DNA of 64,000 nucleotides, from positions 186,001 through 250,000 of the forward strand of contig NZ_JAHDTF010000010.1 of the NCBI RefSeq assembly GCF_018531465.1, in the 5' to 3' direction. Positions within the stretch are counted from its first letter, which is position 1. The number at the start of each line of letters is the position of its first letter. The DNA is from Sphaerisporangium fuscum (GTDB taxonomy: Bacteria; Actinomycetota; Actinomycetes; Streptosporangiales; Streptosporangiaceae). Below the pieces are notes generated by a model that was not told where the DNA came from, searched no databases, and saw only the letters and a list, made by a program, of their open reading frames with translations. A program made the translations under genes and the position numbers. This document shows positions 42,857-51,422 of the stretch, piece by piece.

Positions 42857-45139
42857 GTGGGCATCGGCCAGGCGGAGCGGTCCGCCATCGTGATCAGCGG
42901 AGCGCGGGAGAACAACCTCAAGGACGTCTCGGTGCGGATCCCGAAAGGACTGCTGACCGTCTTCACCGGAGTGTCGGGATCCGGCAAGTCGTCGATCGTC
43001 TTCGACACCATCGCCGTGGAGTCGCAGCGCCAGTTGAACGAGGCCTTCCCGGCGTACCTCCGGAACCGGTTGCCCCACTACGAGCGGCCCCGCGCCGAGG
43101 CGATCGAGAACCTCTCGCCCGCGATCGTCGTCGACCAGAGGCACGTCGGCGGCAACTCCCGTTCCACGGTCGGGACGATGACGGAGATCCACCCCATCCT
43201 CCGGGTGCTGTTCTCCCGCCACGGCTCGCCCAGCGCCGGGCACTCCAGCGCGTACTCCTTCAACGACCCCCAGGGCATGTGCCCGGAGTGCGAGGGGCTG
43301 GGCCACGTCGTCCGCCTGGACCTGCGGGAACTGCTCGACGAGGACAAGTCGCTCGGCGAGGGGGCGATCCGGTTTCCGGCGTTCGCCGTCGGCACCGCCA
43401 CCTGGCAGCTGTACGCCGAGTCGGGACTGTTCGACCCCGACAAGCCGCTGCGCGACTTCACCGAGGCCGAGCGCGAGCTGCTGCTGTACGGCGGCGGGTT
43501 CAAGGTCGCCCGCGCCAGCCGCCGCGGCGTCTACCAGAACGAGTACGAAGGCGTCGTCGGGATCATGAACCGGCGCTACCTCAAGCGCGCCCCGGGCGCG
43601 GGCACCGGCAAGACGCAGCAGGCCCTGGAGCGCCTCACCACGCGGGGCCGCTGCCCGGCCTGCGGCGGCGCCCGGCTCAACCAGGCCGCCCTGGCCTCCA
43701 CCATCGGCGGGCACACCATCGCCGACCACTGCGCCATGGAGGTGACCGACCTCATCGCTGAACTGGAACGGATCGACGACCCGGTGGCGGTCCCCGTCGC
43801 GACCGCCGCGCTCGCCGCGCTGCGCCGCCTCGAGACCTTCGGGCTCGGCTACCTCAGCCTCGACCGCGAGACCTCCACCCTGTCGGGCGGGGAGGCGCAG
43901 CGGCTGAAGACGGTGCGCCACCTGGGATCGAGCCTGACCGGCATGACCTACATCTTCGACGAGCCCAGCACCGGACTGCACCCGCGCGACGTGCGCCGGC
44001 TGGGCGAGCTGCTGCTCGGACTGCGCGACCGCGGCAACACCGTCCTGGTGGTCGAGCACGACCCCCACGTCATCGCCCTGGCCGACCACGTGATCGACAT
44101 GGGCCCCGCCGCCGGGACGGACGGCGGGCAGGTGCTCTTCCAGGGCGGCGTGGCGGCGCTGCGCGAGGCCGGCACCCCGACCGGGCTGGCACTGAGCCGC
44201 CCGCTCACGGTGAAACGGTCCCCGCGCACCCCGTCCGGCGTACTGACCATCCGCGCCGCGAACCTGCACAACCTGCTCGACCTCACCGTCGGCATTCCCA
44301 CAGGGGTGCTCACCGCGGTGACGGGCGTCGCCGGGTCGGGCAAGAGCACCCTGATCTCGAAGGTGTTCACCGCCCAGCACCCCCGGTCCGTCGTCGTCGA
44401 CCAGTCGGCGATCGGCGGCTCCTCGCGCTCCACCCCGGCCACCTACATCGGCGTCATGGACACCGTGCGGGAGCTGTTCGCCCAGGCGGGCGGGGCCGAC
44501 CCGGCGCTGTTCAGCTTCAACTCCGCGGGCGCCTGCCCCGCCTGCCAGGGCAAGGGGTACGTCCAGACCGACCTGGCGTTCCTGGACCCGGTGACCACCG
44601 TGTGCGAGGTGTGCGAGGGCCGCCGGTTCCGCCCGGAGGCGCTGGCGCACCGGCTGCGCGGCAGGACCGTCGCCGAGGTGCTGGACCTGACGGTCGACCA
44701 GGCGCGCGGCTTCTTCACCGAACCGGCGGTGTCACGCGCGCTGGACACGCTCGGCGAGGTGGGGCTGGGCTATCTCACGCTCGGGCAGCCGCTCAGCACC
44801 CTCTCCGGGGGCGAGCGGCAGCGGCTCAAGCTGGCGACCCGGCTGCGGGAGTCGGGGGCGGTGTACGTGTTCGACGAGCCCACCGCCGGACTGCACGTCT
44901 CGGACGTCGACAGGCTGCTCGCCCTGCTCGACCGCCTGGTCGACGGCGGCAACACCGTGATCGTGGTCGAGCACGACCTGCAGGTGATCGCGAACGCCGA
45001 CTGGGTCGTCGACCTCGGCCCCGGGGCGGGACGGCACGGCGGGCGGGTCCTCTACGAGGGCACGCCCGCCGGCCTGCTGACGGCCGACGGCTCCCACACG
45101 GCCGAATACCTGCGCCGGGAGGTGGCGGGCGCGGCCTGA
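42857..45139 (+). CDS. UvrA-paralogue ABC ATPase, DrrC-like drug resistance protein
   Basis: A 760-residue double ABC ATPase of the UvrA family. The first Walker A is GVSGSGKSS and the second GVAGSGKST; signature motifs are [10 protein letters not shown] and [10 protein letters not shown]. Zinc-finger Cys pairs remain ([29 protein letters not shown] with CEVCEGRRF). It is about 190 residues shorter than true UvrA, the size of DrrC, the daunorubicin self-resistance protein of Streptomyces. It probably releases intercalated drugs from DNA. GTG 42857 is chosen because AAGGAGG (42845-42851) lies five bases upstream; GTG 42842 would precede that site. Confidence 0.88.
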   Translation: MGIGQAERSAIVISGARENNLKDVSVRIPKGLLTVFTGVSGSGKSSIVFDTIAVESQRQLNEAFPAYLRNRLPHYERPRAEAIENLSPAIVVDQRHVGGNSRSTVGTMTEIHPILRVLFSRHGSPSAGHSSAYSFNDPQGMCPECEGLGHVVRLDLRELLDEDKSLGEGAIRFPAFAVGTATWQLYAESGLFDPDKPLRDFTEAERELLLYGGGFKVARASRRGVYQNEYEGVVGIMNRRYLKRAPGAGTGKTQQALERLTTRGRCPACGGARLNQAALASTIGGHTIADHCAMEVTDLIAELERIDDPVAVPVATAALAALRRLETFGLGYLSLDRETSTLSGGEAQRLKTVRHLGSSLTGMTYIFDEPSTGLHPRDVRRLGELLLGLRDRGNTVLVVEHDPHVIALADHVIDMGPAAGTDGGQVLFQGGVAALREAGTPTGLALSRPLTVKRSPRTPSGVLTIRAANLHNLLDLTVGIPTGVLTAVTGVAGSGKSTLISKVFTAQHPRSVVVDQSAIGGSSRSTPATYIGVMDTVRELFAQAGGADPALFSFNSAGACPACQGKGYVQTDLAFLDPVTTVCEVCEGRRFRPEALAHRLRGRTVAEVLDLTVDQARGFFTEPAVSRALDTLGEVGLGYLTLGQPLSTLSGGERQRLKLATRLRESGAVYVFDEPTAGLHVSDVDRLLALLDRLVDGGNTVIVVEHDLQVIANADWVVDLGPGAGRHGGRVLYEGTPAGLLTADGSHTAEYLRREVAGAA

Positions 45140-45144
45140 GCCCG

Positions 45145-48100
45145 TCAGCGCGGGCAGACGTCGCGGTAGGAGATGCCGGGCAGGTACCGCTCCCACTCGG
45201 CCGGGGTCAGCGTCCCTCCCGCCCGGGCGCAGACCTCGGCGGCCGCGCGGCCGGGATCGACGGTGACGTCCCGCAGCACGCCGCTCTCGTCGATCGTGTG
45301 GAGGACCGTGCCGCCGGAGCCGAACGCGACCGACAGCAGGTTCTGGCCCGCGCCGAGATTGATCGAAGGCCCGAGCTTGCGGGTGGCGCGGGCGTCCCAG
45401 AGCTGTACCTCCGACGCCCCCGTGGAGACCGCCACATCGCCCTCGGGGGAGAAGACGATGCGGGAGATCCCGCCCTTGAGGGTGTGCGCCCGGGAGGACT
45501 GGCCGCGCTGGTCGCCGGTGCGCACGTCCCAGAAGGCCAGCCGCCCGGACAGGTCGCCGGTGGCGGCCGTCGCCCCGTCCGGGCTGAAGCCCAGGGCGTT
45601 GACCAGGGAGAAGAGCGAACCTCCGCCGAAGACGTTGCCGATCGGCCGTCCCGTGGACACGTCGACCAGCTGGTTGGCCGAGCCGCTGACCGGGGCGATC
45701 ATGCGGCTGCCGGGCCTGAAGACGACCTGTGTGTAGTAGGGGTAGTCGACCTTGCCGATCCAGCGGCCCTGCCGCAGATCCAGGACGAACGCCCGGTTGA
45801 CGGTTTTCCCCGAGTAGTCGTCGCCGACGCCGTCGGCGGCGGTGACCGCGAGGAGGGTGCCGTCGTCGTTCACGCTCAGCGACGACGAGGCCCACCCGGC
45901 GGGCAGCCGGGCCCGGCGGACCAGTTTCAGCGTCGCGGTGTCCCGGACCTCGACCGTGTCGCCGAGCTCGCCCATCATCGCCAGCAGGCGGCCGTCCCCG
46001 CTGAAGGCGAGCAGGCCGCCGCTGCCGTCCCCGACGGTCGGCCGCAGCGGGGAACCCACGGGACGGTGCCGCGCGAGGTCCCAGAGCACGACCCGGAAGC
46101 TCTTCTCCTGGAACGTGGCGAGGAACCGGCCGTCCGGGCTGAACACCGCCGAGTCCGGACGTGTGCTCGTCAGGTGTGCCGGGGCGAGAGCGTCGGAGAC
46201 GTCGACGCTCACCACGGTGTCGTCGGTGAGGAGGCGGACCGTCGTCCCGTCGAACCCCAGCCCCTCGGCAGTGCCCCGCCAGGTCAGCAGGATCTTGCGG
46301 TCCGAGACCCGCACGATCTCCCAGGAGTCCTCCTGGGAGATCACCAGGTGGCGCCCGTCCGGGCTGAACCACAGGTGACCGGTGTCGGAGCGCCACTCCA
46401 CCGAGGCGGTGTCGCCGGGGAGCCTGCGCCCGGTGCGCACGTCGACGAGGGTGACGTACGAGCCGGTCGCGCAGGCGAGGGTGTGCCCGTCCGGGCTGAA
46501 GGCCACGTCCGCCGCGTTCTCGGTGCAGGTGCCGGAGTCGTGCCAGTGCCCGACCGGCTCGCCGCCCGGAAGCCGGAGCAGCCGGAAACGCTCGTCGGGG
46601 TCGGTCACGGCCGCCAGGTCGTTCGCCGGGGTGACCGAGACGGTGGTGATCCCGGACTTGAGCCTCACGACGGCGCCCGTCCGCGTGTCCCACAGTTCCC
46701 TGTCCGTGCCGAGCTCGACCTTGAGGTACCGGTCGCCGTTCTGAAATGTGATCAGGCCGAGCAGGCCGGGATTCTCCACCTTGCGGACGGCTCCGGTGGG
46801 CCTGGCCGTGGTGGTGTCCCAGACCTTGATCTTGTCGCCCGCCGCGACGGCGAGGTAGCGGCCGCCGGGGCTCAGGCTGGCCCCCTCGAACCGGTCCGTG
46901 CCGATGCCGAGGCCGTCCCAGCCGCCGACGCGCCGCCCGGTGCGCAGGTCGTAGACGCGCACCCCTCGGGGGGACACGCTGAACAGCCGGCGGCCGTCGG
47001 CGGTGATCTGCCGTACCGTCTGGCCGCCGCGCTCGGGGTCGGCGAAGACCTGCCTTTCCCGCTGCGCCCACGCGTTCTGCAGGGTGGAGCGGGTGGCGGA
47101 CGTGGGGGACAGCCGCCAGGCGGCGACGCTGAGCAGCATGGCCAGCCGCGGGTCGTCGGTGCGCATCGCGTCGGCCTGCCCGGCCAGCTGGCCGGCGGCG
47201 GCGGTGTCGCGCTGAGCGGCGATCTCGCTGCTCTGCCGGACCGCGAGGGTGCCGCCGGCGAGGGCGAGGACGAGCAGGACGGCCAGAGCGGTGGTGACCA
47301 GGCGGCGGCGGCGGACCCGGTGGCGGGTGGCCGCATTGGAGGCGTCGAGGAAGTCGCGTTCGAGCTTGGTCAGGGTGAGGTGGCGGCGACCGGTGGCGGC
47401 CCAGCGCAGCGCGGCCTCCAGGCGGCTGCCCTGGTAGACATCGGCCGGGCGGCGGCCGTGGTCGTCCCAGTGCCGGGCGGCGGCGTGGATGGCCGCGTGC
47501 GCCCGCAGCCCGTCACGCTCGTCGGCCACCCAGGAGCGCAGCCGCTGCCAGGCCTGCACCAGGGCGGGCCTGGCGAGGAAGACGGTGTCGTCGCGGGTGC
47601 CCAGCAGGTAGGAGAACACCTCCAGCACCCGGTTGAGCGCCGCCTCCTCCTCGGGGGTGCGCCCGTCGGCCAGCTCGCCGCGCGACACGGTCCGCATGAC
47701 GATCTCACCGGCCTCGCCGACGCCCACCAGCCGCAGGAACAGGTCGGGGACGAGGTTGCGCTCGGCGGGGGTGAGGAACCCGTAGGCGTCCTCGGCGAGC
47801 GTGCCGAGAGCGGGGTCGTCGCCGGAGGCGCCCAGCAGGGCCGCCTCGGCGCTGCCCTTGCCGAGCAGTTCGGCCTGCGTGCCGGAGAACCCGCTGACCA
47901 GGCCGAGCAGCAGCTCGCGGGCGGTGGGACGGGCCAGGGGGTCCTTGGACAGGGCGGCGGCGACCAGCGGCCGCAGCGCCGCGGGCAGGTCGTCCAGGTC
48001 GGGATCGACGGCCAGCACCTTGTGCATGACCGCGCCGAGGGTCTCGGCCCGGAACGGGTCGTCACCGGCCGCGGCGTAGACGACGATGGCACCCCAGGAG

Positions 48101-48693
48101 AAGACGTCGGCGGGCGCCCCCGCGCGTTGCCCGGTGAAGACCTCGGGCGCCATGTAGGTGGGCGTGCCGGTGACCAGGCCGGTCGCGGTCAGCGACATCT
48201 CCAGCGTGCGGGCGACCCCGAAGTCGATGACGCGCGGCCCGTCGGGGCCCAGCAGGACGTTGTCGGGCTTGAGGTCGCGGTGGATCACCCCCGCGTCGTG
48301 GATCGCCGTCAGCGCGGTGGCCACCGCCGTGGCCAGCCGGTACAGATCGTCCCCGGCGAACCGCCGCCCCCCGGTCACGGCCTGGCGCAGGCTGGGGCCC
48401 TGGATGTACTCGCTGACGATGTAGGGCCGCTCGCCGTCCAGATCCACCGCCAGCACCCGGGCCGTGCAGAAGGACGCCACCCGCCGGGCGGCGGTGGCCT
48501 CCTTGCCGAACCGGGAGCGCAGGTCGCCGTCGGCGGCGGCGTCGGGGTGCAGCACCTTGATCGCCACCCGGGCGCCCTCGGCGTCGTAGGCCTCGTACAC
48601 CACGCCCTGGCCACCGGCCCCCAGCCGCCCTGCCAGCCAGTAATCGCCCAACCGGGAGGGATCCCCCGCCGCCAGCCCCGACCCCGCCATCAT
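45145..48693 (-). CDS. membrane Ser/Thr kinase with WD40 propeller
   Basis: A 1182-residue protein. Residues 10-275 are a Hanks kinase with GRLGAGGQGVVYEAYD, VIHRDLKPDN, VIDFGVA and GTPTYMAPEV. Residues about 275-460 are helical and resemble the C-terminal part of nSTAND1-type modules (LVPDLFLRLVGVG, LVQAWQRLRSWV). A membrane helix follows at about 464-488 (RRRRLVTTALAVLLVLALAGG). The rest is a WD40 propeller with FSPDGHTLACA, FSPDGRHLVIS and FSPDGRFLATF blades, ending in the module CARAGGTLTPAEWERYLPG. The propeller should be outside the membrane and could sense a ligand that controls the kinase. A damaged paralogue is at 27967-29657. Confidence 0.92.
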   Translation of the reverse strand: MMAGSGLAAGDPSRLGDYWLAGRLGAGGQGVVYEAYDAEGARVAIKVLHPDAAADGDLRSRFGKEATAARRVASFCTARVLAVDLDGERPYIVSEYIQGPSLRQAVTGGRRFAGDDLYRLATAVATALTAIHDAGVIHRDLKPDNVLLGPDGPRVIDFGVARTLEMSLTATGLVTGTPTYMAPEVFTGQRAGAPADVFSWGAIVVYAAAGDDPFRAETLGAVMHKVLAVDPDLDDLPAALRPLVAAALSKDPLARPTARELLLGLVSGFSGTQAELLGKGSAEAALLGASGDDPALGTLAEDAYGFLTPAERNLVPDLFLRLVGVGEAGEIVMRTVSRGELADGRTPEEEAALNRVLEVFSYLLGTRDDTVFLARPALVQAWQRLRSWVADERDGLRAHAAIHAAARHWDDHGRRPADVYQGSRLEAALRWAATGRRHLTLTKLERDFLDASNAATRHRVRRRRLVTTALAVLLVLALAGGTLAVRQSSEIAAQRDTAAAGQLAGQADAMRTDDPRLAMLLSVAAWRLSPTSATRSTLQNAWAQRERQVFADPERGGQTVRQITADGRRLFSVSPRGVRVYDLRTGRRVGGWDGLGIGTDRFEGASLSPGGRYLAVAAGDKIKVWDTTTARPTGAVRKVENPGLLGLITFQNGDRYLKVELGTDRELWDTRTGAVVRLKSGITTVSVTPANDLAAVTDPDERFRLLRLPGGEPVGHWHDSGTCTENAADVAFSPDGHTLACATGSYVTLVDVRTGRRLPGDTASVEWRSDTGHLWFSPDGRHLVISQEDSWEIVRVSDRKILLTWRGTAEGLGFDGTTVRLLTDDTVVSVDVSDALAPAHLTSTRPDSAVFSPDGRFLATFQEKSFRVVLWDLARHRPVGSPLRPTVGDGSGGLLAFSGDGRLLAMMGELGDTVEVRDTATLKLVRRARLPAGWASSSLSVNDDGTLLAVTAADGVGDDYSGKTVNRAFVLDLRQGRWIGKVDYPYYTQVVFRPGSRMIAPVSGSANQLVDVSTGRPIGNVFGGGSLFSLVNALGFSPDGATAATGDLSGRLAFWDVRTGDQRGQSSRAHTLKGGISRIVFSPEGDVAVSTGASEVQLWDARATRKLGPSINLGAGQNLLSVAFGSGGTVLHTIDESGVLRDVTVDPGRAAAEVCARAGGTLTPAEWERYLPGISYRDVCPR

Positions 48694-48786
48694 CGACCAC
48701 CCTGTCCGTCGTGCGTCACGCCCCCTTAGATGCCGCCCGCCCCGGCGAAGTTCGCGGGAGGACGGACGCCGCGGGGCGGCGCCGCG

Positions 48787-49608
48787 CTACGGCTTGCGGC
48801 CGACCCCGCAGAAACCGGCGACCTCCGCGGGCTCGCCGTACGGGGTGGCCTCGGGCCGCCAGCGCGACATCGACACCAGGCCGGGCTCGACCAGCTCCAG
48901 GCCGTCGAAGAAGCGGAGGATCTGGTCCCTGGTCCGGGCCGTGAGGGGGGTGTCGGCGCCGGAGTTGTAGTCCGCCTGGGCCGCCGCGTTCGCCTGGACG
49001 ACCTCCTGGTCGCCGATGTCGAAGGTGGCGTGGGTGAGCGCGAGGTGGGATCCGGGCGGCAGGGCGTCGACCAGCCGGGCCACGACCTCGCGCGTCTGGT
49101 CGAAGTCCTCGACGAAGTGGAGGATGCCCAGCAGCATGAGCCCGACCGGGCGATCGAAGTCGAGCGTCCTGGCCGCCTTGGCGAGGATCTTGCCGGGTTC
49201 GCGCAGGTCGGCCTCGACGTAGTCGGTGACGCCCGGCGGCGTGCTGGTGAGCAGGGCGTGGGCGTGCACCAGGACCAGGGGGTCGTTGTCGACGTACACC
49301 ACCCGCGACTCGGGGGCCACCCGCTGGGCGACCTCATGGGTGTTGTCCATCGTCGGCAGGCCGGTGCCGATGTCGAGGAACTGCCGGATGCCCGCCTCAC
49401 CCGCCATGTAGCGGACCGCGCGGCCCAGGAATGCCCGGTCGGTGAGGGCGATGGCGTCGATCTGGGGGAAGAACTCGCGGTAGCGCCGGGCGGCCTCGCG
49501 GTCGACGGGGTAGTTGTCCTTGCCGCCGAGGAAGACGTTCCAGACCCGTGCGCTGTGCGGGACGTGGGCCCTGATCCTGCTCTCGAGGTCGTCGATCATG
49601 GCAGGCAT
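48787..49608 (-). CDS. SAM-dependent methyltransferase, DUF574 type (second copy)
   Basis: A 273-residue DUF574/Methyltransf_19 protein, paralogous to the one at 23470. It shares the signature VFLGGKDNYPVDREA near residue 25 and the SAM motif FLDIGTGLPT with YVDNDPLVLVHAHA. ATG 49608 follows GGAGG at a nine-base distance and is preferred; ATG 49599 is also possible, and the frame further upstream runs through an AT-rich promoter with a 27-base palindrome. It lies upstream of the kinase-WD40 gene on the same strand, with 93 bases between. The substrate is unknown. Confidence 0.92.
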   Translation of the reverse strand: MPAMIDDLESRIRAHVPHSARVWNVFLGGKDNYPVDREAARRYREFFPQIDAIALTDRAFLGRAVRYMAGEAGIRQFLDIGTGLPTMDNTHEVAQRVAPESRVVYVDNDPLVLVHAHALLTSTPPGVTDYVEADLREPGKILAKAARTLDFDRPVGLMLLGILHFVEDFDQTREVVARLVDALPPGSHLALTHATFDIGDQEVVQANAAAQADYNSGADTPLTARTRDQILRFFDGLELVEPGLVSMSRWRPEATPYGEPAEVAGFCGVGRKP

Positions 49609-49632
49609 CTTGGCGTGCCTCCAATTCGCCGC

Positions 49633-49659
49633 GCAATCTCCGGCATTGCCGAAGATTGC
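49633..49659. promoter_or_regulatory. 27-base near-perfect palindrome before the methyltransferase gene
   Basis: Arms GCAATCT (49633-49639) and AGATTGC (49653-49659) enclose CGGCA (49641-49645) and TGCCG (49647-49651). Twelve base pairs match on each side, broken only at one position and the centre. It lies 25 bases upstream of ATG 49608 on the minus strand. It could be an operator or a 5'-UTR hairpin. Confidence 0.65.
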
Positions 49660-49835
49660 CAATTGTGCCGAATGAGCTGGGAATTCGCCGTGCTTCGCCT
49701 CTTTTTTGCACGTTCCAGAGGCCAAGTTGAGACCACCCTTTTTCAGGATTTCTGGCCAAAAAAGTGTTTGCCTGATGTCGAGGGGGTACGCAAAGACACC
49801 GTTATCGAATCGAGATGGATGGATGGAGGAACAAG

Positions 49836-50690
49836 GTGCCCCCAACAACCCCCGGCCGGCCGGACAGAGGTCCGTCCTGGGACCGGCGCCCGCGTCTGCG
49901 CTCGGCCGGGCCGCTGGTGTTCGCGGCGACGGTGCTGCTGGCGTCCGGCGGCGTCGGAGTGGCCGCCGCGTCGGCCGCGTCCCCGGTCAGCCCTTCGACC
50001 CCGGCCCCCACCCCGACCACCACCGACGCGACGCCCGCCCCCACCCCGACCACCACCGACACGGCCACGCCGGCCCCCACGGACACGAGCACGGCGACCC
50101 CGGTCCCCACCGACACCGCCACCCCGGCTCCCCAGCCCACCCCCGTGGAGGTGCCCCGCCTCGACCCGAGGGTGTTCGCGGGCGCGCTGCACGGGGAGTT
50201 CTCCGTCCCCACCAAGGACGGGTGCGGAACGCTGACCCTGCTCGCCCAGACCGGTGAGGCCACCGCCGTCACGGAGGACTCCATCACCGTGCGCAGCCGG
50301 GACGGCTTCGAGAAGGTGTACGCCATCACCGAGGACACCCGCGTCACCTCGGGGCATCGGAACAAGGAGGTCCGCCAGGGGGAGTGGACGTCCGTGATCG
50401 CCACCACCGAGGGCGAGACGGCCACGGCCGCCTATCTCACCGACCTGACCCGTCCGGCGAAGAACTTCTGGCGCTCCAGGACCTGGTGGTACCGGGCCTG
50501 GCAGAACCCCGTCCCGTCGATCCAGGGCAGCCCGGAGGCCTGCCCCACCCCGCCCACGACCCCGTCCCCGACGCCCACCGACACCGCCACGCCCACCCCG
50601 AGCGTGACCCCGACGGAGACGCCCACGACACCCGAGCCGACCCCGACCACGACCGACACCACGACGCCGGCCCCGACGCCCTCGTCCTGA
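49836..50690 (+). CDS. secreted Thr/Pro-rich protein with DUF5666-like core
   Basis: A 284-residue exported protein. An Arg-rich start is followed by a hydrophobic signal segment (AGPLVFAATVLLASGGVGVAAASA), with likely cleavage after residue 45-48. Two low-complexity Thr/Pro/Asp linkers (about residues 50-105 and 235-284) flank a globular core (about 110-230) with GTLTLLAQTGEATAVTEDSITVRSRDGFEKVYAITEDT, which resembles DUF5666-type beta domains. GTG 49836 has GGAGGA (49825-49830) at five bases and is preferred to ATG 49815. The linkers may be O-mannosylated wall-spanning segments; this is a guess from composition. A terminator follows at 50704. Confidence 0.75.
   Translation: MPPTTPGRPDRGPSWDRRPRLRSAGPLVFAATVLLASGGVGVAAASAASPVSPSTPAPTPTTTDATPAPTPTTTDTATPAPTDTSTATPVPTDTATPAPQPTPVEVPRLDPRVFAGALHGEFSVPTKDGCGTLTLLAQTGEATAVTEDSITVRSRDGFEKVYAITEDTRVTSGHRNKEVRQGEWTSVIATTEGETATAAYLTDLTRPAKNFWRSRTWWYRAWQNPVPSIQGSPEACPTPPTTPSPTPTDTATPTPSVTPTETPTTPEPTPTTTDTTTPAPTPSS
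49996..50150 (+). repeat. Thr/Pro-coding tandem repeats
   Basis: A 24-base word encoding Ala-Pro-Thr-Pro-Thr-Thr-Thr-Asp occurs identically at 50004-50027 and 50037-50060, a 33-base period. Degenerate copies continue to 50150 and reappear at the 3' end of the gene (about 50560-50685). The repeats code for flexible linkers and probably expand and contract by slippage. Confidence 0.7.
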
Positions 50691-50703
50691 CCTCGTGAGC
50701 ATG

Positions 50704-50733
50704 ACCTGGGGTGTCCTGCAGGACGCCCCAGGT
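50704..50733. terminator. 30-base hairpin after the secreted protein gene
   Basis: ACCTGGGG (50704-50711) pairs with CCCCAGGT (50726-50733), and the inner GTCCTGCAGGAC (50713-50724) is itself a palindrome, giving an almost perfect 30-base stem. It lies 14 bases after the stop codon. It separates the secreted protein gene from the five-gene operon that follows. Confidence 0.82.
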
Positions 50734-50830
50734 GGAGGCCGGGGCGTGACCTGACCGCGCCCCGGCCGTCCGACGGCCGGTGTGAAGTGTCCCGAATGTG
50801 AAGCCGGTCACCGCCCGCACGCGGATGCGG

Positions 50831-50845
50831 TAGGTTACCCGATCA
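50831..50845 (+). promoter_or_regulatory. -10 box of the five-gene VWA-MoxR-DUF5682 operon
   Basis: TAGGTT (50831-50836) lies eight bases before ATG 50845 of a short leader ORF. Transcription would start at or next to that ATG. This is the only promoter-like site between the terminator at 50704-50733 and the operon. Confidence 0.5.
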
Positions 50846-50922
50846 TGTGTCGGCCGTCCGCGCCGAGCGTCGGCCGCCGGTCGGCGCGCGCGCGGCGCAG
50901 GGCTGGAGGCTTCAGGTCGTGA
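50845..50922 (+). CDS. possible 25-codon leader ORF of the five-gene operon
   Basis: A leaderless ATG at 50845 opens a 25-codon Arg/Ser-rich frame (MCRPSAPSVGRRSARARRRA, then GGFRS). Its TGA (50920-50922) overlaps the GTG start (50919) of the zinc-finger protein. GGAGG (50905-50909) for that gene lies inside the leader, so ribosomes finishing the leader could reinitiate there. The peptide has no known relatives that I recognise. Its existence rests only on this arrangement. Confidence 0.35.
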   Translation: MCRPSAPSVGRRSARARRRAGGFRS

Positions 50923-51422
50923 ACGCGGACAGCGCCGCGTGGGAGCGGTGCAGTGTGGTGGCCGTCGTGCCGCCCGCCCGGCCCCGCAAGCTGGCGAAGG
51001 TCCCCTTCGTCGAGATGGCGGACGGGCGTCTGCAGGGCGTGGTGTCGAGCGGCTCCGACATCGAACGGGTCTATGTCTCGTCGATCGCCGCCGCGACCCA
51101 CGGCTTCAGCTGCAGCACCAACAACAACCGGCCCTGCGGCGGCCTGCACGGCTCGCCCTGCAAGCACCTGCGCGCCCTCGCCGACGAGGCCGTGCTGCAG
51201 TACGGCTTCGACCGCGTCGCCCGCTACCTCCGCGTGGACGCCGGCGAGGGCGGGGTGTCGGGCGACGACCTGATGGAGCGCCTCAACGGCACGATCGAGC
51301 CCGGCGGGGCGGCCGCGGTGTTCAGCCGCTTCCTGCGCCACCTGGCCTACCTCGAGATCCCCGCCGCCGCCGTGCCGATCGAGGAAATGCACTGGTTCCC
51401 GGCCACGAGGGCGGCGGGCTGA
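50919..51422 (+). CDS. SWIM-like Cys/His zinc-finger protein
   Basis: A 167-residue protein. It begins with a segment (RKLAKVPFVEMADGRLQGVV) followed by a metal-binding centre with Cys65, Cys73, Cys81 and His83. The end SPCKHLRAL matches the CxH half of SWIM zinc fingers, while the first half is stretched to C-x7-C instead of CxC. SWIM domains bind DNA or proteins. GTG 50919 has GGAGG nine bases upstream; GTG 50847 would give a longer, Arg-rich version. It is the first gene of a five-gene operon and overlaps the next gene by TGATG. SWIM-type proteins commonly accompany MoxR/VWA/DUF5682 sets. Confidence 0.7.
   Translation: MNADSAAWERCSVVAVVPPARPRKLAKVPFVEMADGRLQGVVSSGSDIERVYVSSIAAATHGFSCSTNNNRPCGGLHGSPCKHLRALADEAVLQYGFDRVARYLRVDAGEGGVSGDDLMERLNGTIEPGGAAAVFSRFLRHLAYLEIPAAAVPIEEMHWFPATRAAG

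Noticed and set aside
44602..48729. 1375-codon plus-strand open frame opposite the kinase-WD40 gene
   Set aside because: Low-complexity Arg/Gly/Gln translation without any motif, while the minus strand encodes an unmistakable kinase with WD40 blades.
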